Assembly (NCBI GenBank): GCA_030267565.1
Contig: BRXU01000004.1
Coordinates: 1,554,001-1,618,000, forward strand
Reading direction: 5' to 3'
DNA: 64,000 bases
DNA from: Pleodorina starrii
Lineage: Eukaryota; Chlorophyta; Chlorophyceae; Chlamydomonadales; Volvocaceae
Shown here: piece by piece, positions 22,801 to 31,500 of the stretch
How positions within the stretch are numbered: the stretch's first letter is position 1
How the letters are laid out: every line of letters starts with the position of its first letter
Notes under the pieces: generated by a model
Told to the model about the DNA's origin: nothing
Seen by the model: only the letters and a program-made list of their open reading frames with translations
The model's database searches: none
Made by a program: the position numbers and the translations under genes

Positions 22801-25800
22801 CATGCACAAAGCGCGACAGGCGAACTGCGGCAAATGCGGGTTGGACTCGTTTATCATACAGGTATGTGCTATAGCGACTGCAGTGGTCGTGCTCCTGATG
22901 CACCAAAAGGATGTCGAGGAAAGGGAGTTGGCCGTCTGGTAAGTGGGGATGGTGCTGAGTGGGGATGTCGAGCTCCGGGGGATATATGCCGTGCAGTCCG
23001 TGCTCGTGGTGGACGTGAGGGCCGTTCCAGCGAAAGAGCAGGGACGCAAGGAAGCGGTTCCGCAGGGAGCAGAGATCGTCGAGGTAGCGTTTGGTCCACT
23101 TGAAGGCTTCCAGTACCAACTTACCCATGGCTGAGGCGGTGTGGTACTGCATAAGAAAGGAATACTCGTACCAGGCGAGGAAGAGGTTAGCAATGAAGGG
23201 TGCAGGGGAAATGCCCATGGGAATGCCACAAATTTGCTGCACTCGGTGGGGACCCAGAACAATGCATATGGCTTGGAGGAGGCACCGAAGTACCAGCAGT
23301 GTGTCTTGCAGGTTAAGGTAGTGTGTAGTAGTACGGGAGTCGGTGTTGCGTTGGTGTTTCCGGATAGGGATCCGTCCCTGGGAGAGCTTTGCCCGGAAGT
23401 AAGGTTTGGAGGCGGGTTTGTTGGGGTCGGCATCTGTGACAGTAACGATGAAATGTGTAGAGCGATTGGCCCTGAAGACCAAATCAAGGATGTTCTGCAT
23501 TGTGTCGTCAATGAGTGCATGCGGAATGTTAGTGTAAAGACGTGTGAAGTCCCGTGCTTCTGCGTGAGCAAAATCCGGGTGTGGTTGGCGAGGGGTGTCT
23601 GCGTTAGGAGGGGGAACCGAGACTGGGTATTGTTGTGCGTTAAAGCGATGCAGCATTCCAATAACCTCGGCTGAGTTATCACACCACCACATGGGGAAGT
23701 CAGGCAGGTTAAGTTTCCAGACGGACCGGAATAAATCGGCCGTGACCCGGAGAATGGCAGTGAGGACTCCCGAGACATAGGTTGTGGGGCAGTTCTGGGA
23801 GCATGCCAGATAACGCATGGAAGGGGGGTCTTTATGAAGTTTGGTTGTGCCGGCGTAATAGGCATCAAGAAGGCCGGCGTCAAAGGCCAGGCCATAATGG
23901 TGCAGTTGGGCGTTGAGGCTGTGCAATAGTGTTGCGCGTTGGGGTTCGTCAATGGGTCGGTAGTAATAGGGATGATCGAGGAGATCTGCGCAACATGCTT
24001 GCAGGTAGTGCTTGGCGCAGACCAATTGCAGGGTAGCAGCGCTTTTGTCAGTAAGGGTAATGACGTATCCATGCGTATGTTGGCGAAAGAGCCGCACATC
24101 GGAGCGATGTAGTATGGGCCATGCAAAATGTGTGGGATGCGGATGGGCATAAAGGTAATCCCGCAGCAGTTGTACGAAGTGTTGTGCCCATGCGTCACAA
24201 GCCCCCGGTGGGGCTCCCGTGCGTTTAGCTTGGTACTCAGCGTACCGCTTGGCTTGGATAGTGACTTCGTCGAGCAACTGCTGCATGGGAGGGGATGGAA
24301 GATGGCAACGGTAATGTGAGCCGGCCATCCAAAAGCCATGCAAGGTGCGGGGAAGTAGCTCGAAAGGGGAAGTGGACATGACGTGACCTGTGCTGGGGTG
24401 GCGTTGGGTGGGAGGTAGGGAATCACAAACACAGGGGGAGTTGAGTATAGCGTGTAATTGCTCAGCGGGGGTGGGGGTGGGGGTGGGGGTGGGGGTGGGG
24501 GTGGGGGTGGGGGTGGGGGTGGGGGTGGGGGTGGGGGTGGGGGTGGGGGTGGGGGTGGGGGTGGGGGTGGGGGTGGGGGTGGGGGTGGGGGTGGGGGTGG
24601 GGGTGGGGGTGGGGGTGGGGGTGGGGGTGGGGGTGGGGGTGGGGGTGGGGGTGGGGGTGGGGGTGGGGGTGGGGGTGGGGGTGGGGGTGGGGGTGGGGGT
24701 GGGGGTGGGGGTGGGGGTGGGGGTGGGGGTGGGGGTGGGGGTGGGGGTGGGGGTGGGGGTGGGGGTGGGGGTGGGGGTGGGGGTGGGGGTGGGGGTGGGG
24801 GTGGGGGTGGGGGTGGGGGCAGCGGAACCAGTGCGCTACAGGGTGTGTTGGCCGGAAAGGCGGCGCAGAGGGCACCCGGCCCACGGTGCTCGACCCATCC
24901 CTCCTCCCGCACTCGAACCCCCCGACCACCCACCCCACCCACCCCAACCACCCACCCACCCGCCACCCCCCCACCTACCCACGGTCGTGACCGCATCCCC
25001 TCTTCCGTTGGGTGTCACATCCACCGTCACCTCCTGCTGCCCCGCCGGGTGCCTCTCCAGATACCTCTCGCTCCACAGCGCCAGGGCGGGCCAACGGTCC
25101 AGGGCGCCTGCGGACCAACGAACCAACGAACCAACGAACCGGGTTCGCTCCTCCGCAGCCAACCCGCACTGGCGCAGCGGCCGCAGCAGCAGCAGTCAGG
25201 AATGGAAATATGGAGTGGAGTGGAGTTTCGGAGCAGGGGCCGCGAGGGAGCATCGCAGGTTCGCAGGTTCGCAGCAGCTGCCGCCCTCCTAGCCGTAGCG
25301 GGGGAGCGGGGGAGAGCTGGGGAGGGGGTTTGAAGAGTGAATTTGCAACAATTAAACAAGAAGCCCTGTGGACGTTGTAGTCTGAAGGTCGACTGGATCC
25401 CTGTCAAGCTTCCTGAAAACGAACTGCTTACGGACTCCGATAGTTACCAATCAAGTGCTTGTAGACGACAGGAGGGCGGGTGGGTGGGTGGGGGAGGGGC
25501 TCACGGCGCCCCGACCAGCAGTACCTCCCACCCGGGGCCGCTTACCCCCCGGGCCCCCCGACCCGCCCACCTACCCACCCGTTATGATGACGGGTTTGTT
25601 CCGCTGCACGTATTCGGCGGAGAATCTCAGCGGGGTGAGGTGCTCCAGGGGCACCCGGTCCACGGAGCGACCCAGATCCAGATCTGTGGGGGGTGGGGGG
25701 CGGGGTGAGGTGGGATAGGGCGGGGTGGGGCGGGGGGTAATGGGGAAGAATCACGGCGAAGGATTATGAGGGACGGGCAGGATGGTGGGAGGGATGGGCA

Positions 25801-26555
25801 GGATGTTGGGAGGGCGATAATGCCCTGGCGGATGGTGGGTGGGCGGCGACCGGCAGGCGGCGGGTGGGTGGCGACCGGACCGGACCGGAAAAAAATTATA
25901 CCGCAGCGGAGGGACGGAGACGGCGTTAGCGAACGGACCCGGGACCCAGCATCGGCGCGGTGGTGAGTGGTGGTGGTGGACACAGGCGTGGCGGTAGGAG
26001 TGGAGGAGCAGGGAGGCGGGCGGAGGAGGTGGTGCAGGGAGCGACGGGTGCAGCCCTCCTGTCGAGTTTTGGTACACTACGATAACCCGGCGCCTTTTCT
26101 ATTCAGCCCGAAGTCGATGGCAGGACTGAGTCGGCGCTTGAATGAAAGGGTGCCGGTACCAGTGCCGGTGCCTTTTCACTTCGTGTGGCTCTCTGTGTGC
26201 GCTCCGCAGCGGCGATGTGGGTCGACGCGATGTGGGCCCGCAGCTGCCTAGCTAGCTAGCTAGGCCGACGCTGTCGCCATGCGGCAAGGCGCCCTCGTTG
26301 CATTTGGTGCATCGCGCCCCGGATCAGGCAGCGGCCCACGCGGCAAAAGTCAACGCAACGCCGCCCCCCCGGGGCCCCCATCCGGTTTGCTTTGGAAGCG
26401 CCAGGAGGGGAACACGCGACGCCGTCACGCGACATCCCAACCGTCCTACCTCTGACCTCCCGGGATCCACGCTGCAAGAGGTGAAGAATGCGGGCCGCCG
26501 GAACGCTGGCTGCAGCAGCGGCAGCTGTGGCCGACGGTGCCCCGTCCATGGCCAT
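16839..26555 (-). CDS. JMJD7: JmjC-domain protein, JMJD7-like (lysyl hydroxylase / histone-tail peptidase family)
   Basis: Ten exons: 26555-26450, 25683-25579, 25107-24979, 21439-21351, 20771-20700, 20310-20212, 19814-19763, 19548-19037, 17591-17245 and 16959-16839. All phases agree, giving 543 residues. JMJD7 is an Fe(II)/2-oxoglutarate enzyme that hydroxylates lysine on TRAFAC GTPases and is also reported as a peptidase. Diagnostic segments are [47 protein letters not shown] (HxD iron ligands H216 and D218), [14 protein letters not shown] (distal ligand H403) and IAVNFWYDMKYD near the end. Animal JMJD7 has about 316 residues. The excess here is two low-complexity insertions, about 120 residues after the PPCDAYR segment (exon 8) and about 90 after the distal His (exon 9). 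Intron 3 (3.5 kb) contains a retroelement. The start is the first in-frame ATG of exon 1. Confidence 0.9.
18457..18495 (+). repeat. Family A repeat, inverted copy in JMJD7-like intron 8
   Basis: CGTCTCCGTCCCTTCGCCGC followed by GGTATCTTCTTTTTACACC matches the kelch-intron copy closely, but here it is antisense to its host gene and about 540 nt from the 5' splice site. Confidence 0.7.
19836..19869 (-). repeat. Family B intron-end repeat (JMJD7-like intron 6)
   Basis: The minus strand reads CCGTTTACGGGCTCCGGCCT then ATACGTGGATAACC, followed after about 21 nt of C-rich sequence by the acceptor of exon 7. The copy is in the sense of the host gene. Confidence 0.75.
20354..20380 (-). repeat. Family B intron-end repeat (JMJD7-like intron 5)
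   Basis: A shorter copy (minus strand TTTACGGCCTATACGTGGAT) lacks the CTCCGG part. A pyrimidine tract of about 43 nt separates it from the acceptor of exon 6. Confidence 0.7.
20929..20960 (-). repeat. Family B repeat (JMJD7-like intron 4)
   Basis: The minus strand reads TTTAGGGGCTCCGGCCTACA then CGTGGATGACC, in sense orientation, in the 3' half of the intron about 157 nt before the acceptor. Confidence 0.7.
21449..21735 (+). repeat. Hexamer array (GTGGGG)n, left of the RT element
   Basis: About 48 near-perfect copies of a G-rich hexamer (plus strand GGTGGG phase) carry only two or three substitutions (a GTGTGG and a GTCGGG unit). The array starts a few bases beyond the JMJD7-like exon 4 acceptor, so on the coding strand it supplies a C-rich tract directly before that splice site. 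The G-rich strand could form G-quadruplexes. Confidence 0.95.
21737..21787 (-). repeat. Family C repeat adjoining the G-rich hexamer array
   Basis: The plus strand reads TCAGGGAGTGATATGCTCCT then TTATAAAATAATGAG then CACTGCGGACGTTG. The last part is shared only with the copy at 38969-39035. In the host sense it precedes the (CCCCAC)n array and the exon 4 acceptor, which is about 297 nt away. Confidence 0.8.
21938..21960. other. Perfect hairpin in the 3' region of the RT element
   Basis: CGCACCGCA and TGCGGTGCG are exact reverse complements around a TTTTG loop. It lies downstream of the RT ORF, where retroelements often carry structures recognised by their reverse transcriptase. That role is inference. 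Confidence 0.6.
22481..24379 (-). CDS. Reverse transcriptase, Penelope-like (PLE/TERT-related) type, no endonuclease seen
   Basis: An uninterrupted 632-codon ORF starts at an ATG (24379). RT landmarks in order are a [11 protein letters not shown] segment (about 110-120), TTKLHKDPP (178-186), [14 protein letters not shown] (277-290; motif A with the first catalytic Asp), [20 protein letters not shown] (385-404; motif B) and KRYLDDL (430-436; YxDD motif C with both Asp). LPFLDILL follows near 485. The LYTNIP and GxxMGxxxxPxxAN signatures are those of Penelope-like elements rather than LINE or LTR RTs. PLEs often carry a C-terminal GIY-YIG nuclease, but none is visible, since the C-terminus ends in a Pro-rich tail. 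The intact frame and catalytic residues suggest a young copy. Assignment to the endonuclease-lacking PLE group is inference. Confidence 0.82.
   Translation of the reverse strand: MSTSPFELLPRTLHGFWMAGSHYRCHLPSPPMQQLLDEVTIQAKRYAEYQAKRTGAPPGACDAWAQHFVQLLRDYLYAHPHPTHFAWPILHRSDVRLFRQHTHGYVITLTDKSAATLQLVCAKHYLQACCADLLDHPYYYRPIDEPQRATLLHSLNAQLHHYGLAFDAGLLDAYYAGTTKLHKDPPSMRYLACSQNCPTTYVSGVLTAILRVTADLFRSVWKLNLPDFPMWWCDNSAEVIGMLHRFNAQQYPVSVPPPNADTPRQPHPDFAHAEARDFTRLYTNIPHALIDDTMQNILDLVFRANRSTHFIVTVTDADPNKPASKPYFRAKLSQGRIPIRKHQRNTDSRTTTHYLNLQDTLLVLRCLLQAICIVLGPHRVQQICGIPMGISPAPFIANLFLAWYEYSFLMQYHTASAMGKLVLEAFKWTKRYLDDLCSLRNRFLASLLFRWNGPHVHHEHGLHGIYPPELDIPTQHHPHLPDGQLPFLDILLVHQEHDHCSRYSTYLYDKRVQPAFAAVRLSRFVHASSCVNEGAKRNIFVSQFRRLQRIILDAEAFITEVAMLMFCLFQQDYPRLRLEAQCAQQVILWPDLFHVQRKNGLKLTDRILAAFGALRTRQPPPPPHPFSQRVPR
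24466..24819 (+). repeat. Hexamer array (GGGGGT)n, right of the RT element
   Basis: About 59 essentially perfect copies of the same G-rich hexamer, in the same strand orientation as the array at 21449-21735. It begins about 85 bp upstream of the RT start codon. Its homogeneity suggests recent expansion or replication slippage. Confidence 0.95.
25326..25344 (-). repeat. Family D repeat (JMJD7-like intron 2)
   Basis: The minus strand reads AAATTCACTCTTCAAACCCC, followed by a C-rich tract and a CCCAG that resembles an acceptor. The acceptor actually used, by frame, is about 218 nt further on. Confidence 0.5.
25891..25950 (-). repeat. Family A repeat (JMJD7-like intron 1)
   Basis: The minus strand reads GGGTCCCGGGTCCGTTCGCT, then AACGCCGTCTCCGTCCCTCC, then GCTGCGGTATAATTTTTTTC. 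It is in the host sense and nearly identical to the kelch copy, but about 207 nt before the acceptor. Confidence 0.75.
26247..26264. other. 18-bp CTAG palindrome in JMJD7-like intron 1
   Basis: CCTAGCTAGCTAGCTAGG is a perfect palindrome, rare in such GC-rich sequence. It could be a simple GCTA repeat, and no function is assigned. Confidence 0.6.
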
Positions 26556-26891
26556 TACTGCTGCGCAACCCGGCAGGCGCACGACGCTTCGCGATACGGG
26601 CCGGTACAGCTACTCCCGTGTACGGGTACAGATGGATTACCGACCTCGCGGTCGGGAGAAAGGCTGCAATTTAGGCATGTCAACTACGGCGGTTTAGTCA
26701 CTATTTAGCTTTTGACTTGAGCAGGACACTTCGTTGGACTAATCAGTAGGCGACAAGAGATAATCTGTGTTTGCCCGCCACTTTCCTCAAACAAGTGTCG
26801 GCACGCTAACCGCCGACAACTGTCGGGGCTCCACCGCATAGGATTCACGATGGGTCGTGGCAGGACCCCGAATAACGATCTGGCTTTTCAA

Positions 26892-26909
26892 TTGACATAT
26901 ATATGTCAA
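26892..26909. promoter_or_regulatory. 18-bp AT-rich palindrome upstream of the JMJD7-like gene
   Basis: TTGACATATATATGTCAA is a perfect palindrome about 340 bp upstream of the JMJD7-like ATG, in an AT-rich island. It could be a dimeric protein-binding site. This is sequence symmetry only. Confidence 0.35.
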
Positions 26910-28030
26910 AAAAAGACTGCCGCAGTTACATGTCTTTTGCTCTATTTGCTCACAAGTACTCCTGGGAACAGTCGCGCCTTGACGCAATAAACAAACACAT
27001 TCCGCGCAAAGGCGGGCCGCACGGCGATCGTGGGGCCGACGCACCGTGTTGTTTTTGTTGCTGTGCTCGTTCGTACACATGGAACCGTACCCCGCGGGGG
27101 TATGTCCTTCCCGAGGAGGAGATAGTGAGGGATGTCGGGTTTGGGTCTCGACGGCGCCTGGTGGCCGCAGCAGAGGTGGCTGGTCCCAGCTCTCGCTGAT
27201 GGGCAGCCGCGGCCGCGGTCGCTGTTGCTTCGTGGACGCCCGCGGTGAGCAGATGCCCGGATGGCGGAGCCGTGACACCCCCCCTCCCCCCCCAATGCTG
27301 CACTGCACCGGTGGCATCATCGATTCATCGTCGTCGTCGTCGTCGGGCGGGTGGTGCTTTCCGTCACAAGAGGCAGGCAGGCAGGCAAACACGTGTACAG
27401 TGGTGTACAGTGCACAGAACAGTGTATTTAGTGCCGAGCTTGCGACCGTGGCGTAGTGCGTCCGGAAGGTGCTCCTCCGTCTGCCGCGTCGTACGTCAGT
27501 CACACCTCAACACGCGCACCGAAACGGATACGGATACACGCCAGGTAAGGGTGCGGTAGTCCTGGCAGCCAGCAGCCAACACAACCCCGAAACCCCAACT
27601 TATTAATGTGAGAGTCAGTAGCTCAGTACACGTCACTGCGCAGATTCACTGGCGCGCACGCACACACACATTCACACACCACACGCACACATACACACAG
27701 AGTAGTGCGGCACGGCGGTACCCGCGCCCGCGCCCGGCGTTGCACACACAGCACGCTCAGCGCACACACAGCAGTGGGATTGTGTCTTGTGTGTCTGCAC
27801 CCGCCGGCAACAACCCCCAGACAGACCGTAAACCTCCTCCCGGCCCGGCCTCTCCTCGTCTCCGCGACCTCCCGCTCCCATGCTCCCGGGGCATTACGGC
27901 ACGGGGGCAAAAGCCCCGCCCCGCCCCGGTGCGCCCGTCTGCAGCTCTCCGGCCAGAGGGGGTCAGAAACCTCTTTTGCTGTCGGAGGGACCGAAAGGAA
28001 GCACACGCACGTGGCTGCAGTGTCTCCCCC

Positions 28031-28054
28031 AGACAGACAGACAGACAGACAGAC
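28031..28054 (+). repeat. (ACAG)n microsatellite
   Basis: Six tandem copies of a GACA tetranucleotide in the intergenic region. Confidence 0.85.
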
Positions 28055-28232
28055 ATACGGAATACTCACTACCGGTACTCGGGTCGTCCCAAGTGCGCGT
28101 CCTTCCGCCTCATCATTCGCCCCATTCCTCGCGCTTCCAGCCATCCCAAGCAGCCAATACCCAATGCCGCTCCCAAACGGTTGTTTTGTTCAAGCCCCAA
28201 CCGAAACGACGACTTCCGGTGCATGCATACAC

Positions 28233-28237
28233 TTACA
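28233..28237 (-). terminator. TGTAA poly(A) signal of the DDT-PHD-bromodomain gene
   Basis: On the minus strand TGTAA lies about 290 nt after the stop codon at 28527-28529. Confidence 0.45.
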
Positions 28238-28526
28238 CATACGGTACACGCACACGCTCCCCCTGGGTCCCCCTCCAGACCCCGCCCCCACTCCCCGCCT
28301 GCCCAGGCATCCGCTTGAGAGCATCAACTGATGCGTCTCCACCCCCGCCTCCACCCCCCTCCCTCTACCCCCAGATGCGGCTTGGGAGGTACACGGGGGC
28401 AGTGTCAGACTCACGCTTCAAATTAAAAGCCCCACCACCCACCCCCGACCAACGCCCGCGTTTTTTGTCCAAGCGGCGCCACGTGCGATGCACACACGTC
28501 CGTCAGTACGTCAGTACGTGCGTCCG

Positions 28527-31500
28527 TCAGTCGTACATGCCATCCCCAGTCCGGCTGCGTTTGCCGGGCCGGGACCCCGCCCCGCCCGCCGCCCGGCCGC
28601 CTCCGCCGCCGCCGCGCCGCCCCCCGCCGCCCCGCTCCTCCTCCTCCTCCACATCCTCCGACCCCAGCCCCTCGCCGCCGCTGTCGCCGCCGCCGCCGTC
28701 CGACGCCGAGTCGTACATTGCCGCCGTCAGCGTCGTGGCCTTCCGCCGCCGCACCGAGCGCTGCTGCCTGCCTCCTCCTCCGCCTCCTCCTCCGCCGCCG
28801 CCTCCTCCGCCGACCAGTCCCGCCGCCTCCGCCTCCGTCATCCACGCGGCCGCCGCCTGCTCCCCCAGCTTGTACACCCGGGAGCTCTTGTTGTTGTATG
28901 TACGGCAGTTCTCCCAAATCTGCTCCACATCCGCCATCAGCTCGCCAAGCTCCTGGGAGGGAGGGAGGGAGGGAGGGGGTTGAAGAGTGAATATTTTAGG
29001 GTTAAGGGTTTTAGGGTTTGCTCGCTCCTCCTCCCCCGGCTGCGGCTGCGGCGGCAGGAGCCCCTTCCTGAGCCCAGGACTCCGCCGCCCTCCGTCCGCC
29101 CGGCCAATGCCCCTCCCACGTCCCCCCCCGGTCCCTGCACTCACCGCGTAGGCGCCCTGTCGCAGCTTGGCCGTCACCGTGGACAGATCCATGGGCCGAC
29201 TGACCACCTCCAGGTAGCCGGGAGCCTCCTCCGGATCCACCGGCTGAAGAAACAGCGCCGCCACCCGATTGCGCATCAACCGCTGAAGGGCCGACTCGGC
29301 AGCGACAGGCCAGGCGCCGCCGCGGGCGGCTCCGCCGCCCGAGGCGGCGGCAGCGGCGGCGGCCGGTCCCGGCCGCCGGCGCCCACTCGTACTGATCGTG
29401 GTACGCTGCGCCGCCACCCTGCTGTTGCTGTTGCTGCTGCGCGACCAGTTTGGCGCCTCCGGCGGTGGCGGCGGGCAGGCCTGCGGGCACGGCGAGGCGC
29501 TGCCAGGTGCGGTTGAAGGCGGAGCGGCAGTGCTCCGCGTCGGCGACGATGGAGGAGCCCTGCTTGTTGTAGCGGCGGCAGTTGGACCACACCAGTCGGA
29601 CATCGTCCAGGAGTGCGCCGGGGCCGGTGGCGGCGTAGCGGCCAGACTCCAGGTCGCGGAGGATGGTGCCCAGGTCGATGGGCCGGGACACGATCTGGGC
29701 GGGGAGGGAGGGTTGGTTGGTGGGTTGGTTGGTATGTGTGTGCATGTGTGTGCACAAGAGGTCCATGCGAGGGCCATGAAGCAAAGCGGCCGTGCGACAT
29801 TCAACAGCTACGCCCCGCCTCATACTACGACACACAGCCGCGAAACGACCCAAACGACCCACCCAACGACCCAGTTGGGTGGGTCGTTTGGGTGGTTGGG
29901 TGGGTCGTTTGGGTCGTTCCGCGGCTGTGTGTAATAGTATGACCCACGACCCACGGGGTCATACTGACCCACTCCATTCCCGCCCCGTTCCAGCAAGAAC
30001 CCCCGCCAAACCCCCCCTTCCCCTTCCCCCCTGCCAGCACCCCGCCCCTCCCCCTCCCCCCTCTTTGCTCGTTGCCCTGCCCCGGTGCTCACCTCGGTGT
30101 ACCCGGGCAGCTCGTCCACATCCACCGGAAACGAAAACGGAGCGGCCCGCGGGTCGCGAAGCACCGTCCGCAGGATACCCACAGCCAGCGGCTGCCAGGA
30201 CTCGTGCGGCGGCACCGGCCCAACGGCCGCCGCCGCCGCCCCCGCCACCGGCGTCTTGCGGCCGCCGCCGCCGCCGGGCCGCGGAGCGGCCCGGCCCCGC
30301 GCCGCCTCCGTCGGGCTATCCGACCGGCCGTCGTCGTCGCTGCCGCCGCTGCCAAAGCCGGCGCGGCGGCCGCCGCCGCCGCCGCCGCCGCCGGCGGCGG
30401 CGGCCAGCCGCGGGTTCTGCCCCGCGCCCTGGCGCGGCGGCCGCCGCGGCGGCGGCGGAGCCGCCGCCGCCGCCATCGCCGCGGCGGCGGAGCCGCCGCC
30501 GCCCTCCTCGAATTCCCTGAGCTCCGAGTCCGAGGGGAAGCCCAGCCCCGGCGGCAGCGGCAGGCCGGAGGAGCGCCAGGCGGCCGCAAAGGCCGTCAGC
30601 ATTTGGTCGGCGCGGCCCAGGGTGGGGGAGCCGGCCGGGTGCAGGCGGCGGCAGTTTGAGGCGATGAGGGCTACGTCGGCGGCGACGGCGGCGCAGGAGG
30701 GGTAGGCGCCCTTGCGCAGGTTCATGAGCACGGTGGAGAGGTCCATGGGTCGGGGAACCGCCTCCAGGTAGCCGGGGTTCTGCGGTTAGAAAAGAGGGGG
30801 AGGGGTTGGGTAGGGTGGGGGCTCCGGTCGGGGAACGTGCGCGCGTGCGCGTGTGTTAAGTGTTTAGTGTGTATGGGGGGGAGGGTCGGAGGGGCGGTGA
30901 AGGGGGCGTGTGACCAGGTGTGTGTGGGGGGGGGTTTAGGGTTTTAGGGTTTTACACCACACCGGCATCCCCCCTTTCCTCTTTTACCCCCCTCTTCATC
31001 ACACACCTGCTCCGGGTCGACCGGCACGGAGAACTCCTTTGCAAACGGCTCCAACAGCAAGGTGCGGAGAATGGTCAGGGCGGCCGGGCGCCACGTAGCC
31101 GGCTCCACGGCCGCAGCCGCCGCATCGGCGCCGCCGTCGCTGCCGCCGTAAGGCCGCCCGCCGGCGCCGCCAGCCCAGCCGCGGAGCGCCCCGCCGCCGC
31201 CACCGCCGCCGAAATGGGCTGCTGCCCCCGGCGGCTGCTGTTGTTGTTGCTGCAGCTCGGCCGGCTCCATGGCCTCCAAACCTTCGGCTGTAGCAGCGAA
31301 GAAGGTGGGCGGCAGCAGCAGCAGCAGCCGGGGGGGGGGGGGGATGGCCGAGAAAAAAGGGGCGTTGTTGACGAGGATACGGATGAGCTGACGAGAAGGA
31401 GCTGTGCTGGGGGGTGGGTGGGTCGGCCGGCGCCACGCCCGGCAGCAGGCCAGGCAGGCCCCCACCATAGCCCGCAGTGCGCCACCCCACCCCACCCCTA

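Larger units (their letters stand above)
21788..24465 (-). mobile_element. Reverse-transcriptase retroelement inserted in JMJD7-like intron 3
   Basis: This is the segment between two arrays of the same G-rich hexamer. It has lower GC and different codon use from the neighbouring exons, and contains the RT ORF at 22481-24379 in the sense of the host gene. The roughly 690 nt downstream of the ORF (21788-22480) holds a 9-bp perfect hairpin (21938-21960) but no further ORF of note. I see no long terminal repeats, and endpoints beyond the array junctions cannot be fixed. Confidence 0.7.
26556..28526. other. Intergenic region: JMJD7-like promoter side and 3' UTR of the chromatin gene
   Basis: About 2 kb lies between two minus-strand genes. 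It holds an AT-rich patch with an 18-bp palindrome (26892-26909), a TCG-repeat stretch near 27326, CA-rich tracts near 27660, an (ACAG)n run at 28031-28054 and a TGTAA signal at 28233-28237 for the upstream gene. No convincing coding sequence is present. Confidence 0.5.

Noticed and set aside
21449..24819. True chromosome-end telomere
   Set aside because: The hexamer is not the TTTTAGGG unit expected for this group, and the arrays lie inside an intron of an otherwise intact gene.
22471..24996. 841-codon minus-strand ORF with a very long poly-proline stretch
   Set aside because: It is an out-of-frame shadow of the (CCCCAC)n array and the RT gene. The RT frame at 22481-24379 has all the catalytic motifs.
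24458..25333. Poly-Gly and poly-Gly/Val ORFs across the hexamer arrays
   Set aside because: Pure translation of microsatellite DNA; the same applies to poly-Cys/Trp, Pro/Thr and Leu/Val ORFs over 55257-55799 and poly-Ser/Leu/Pro over 59116-59346.
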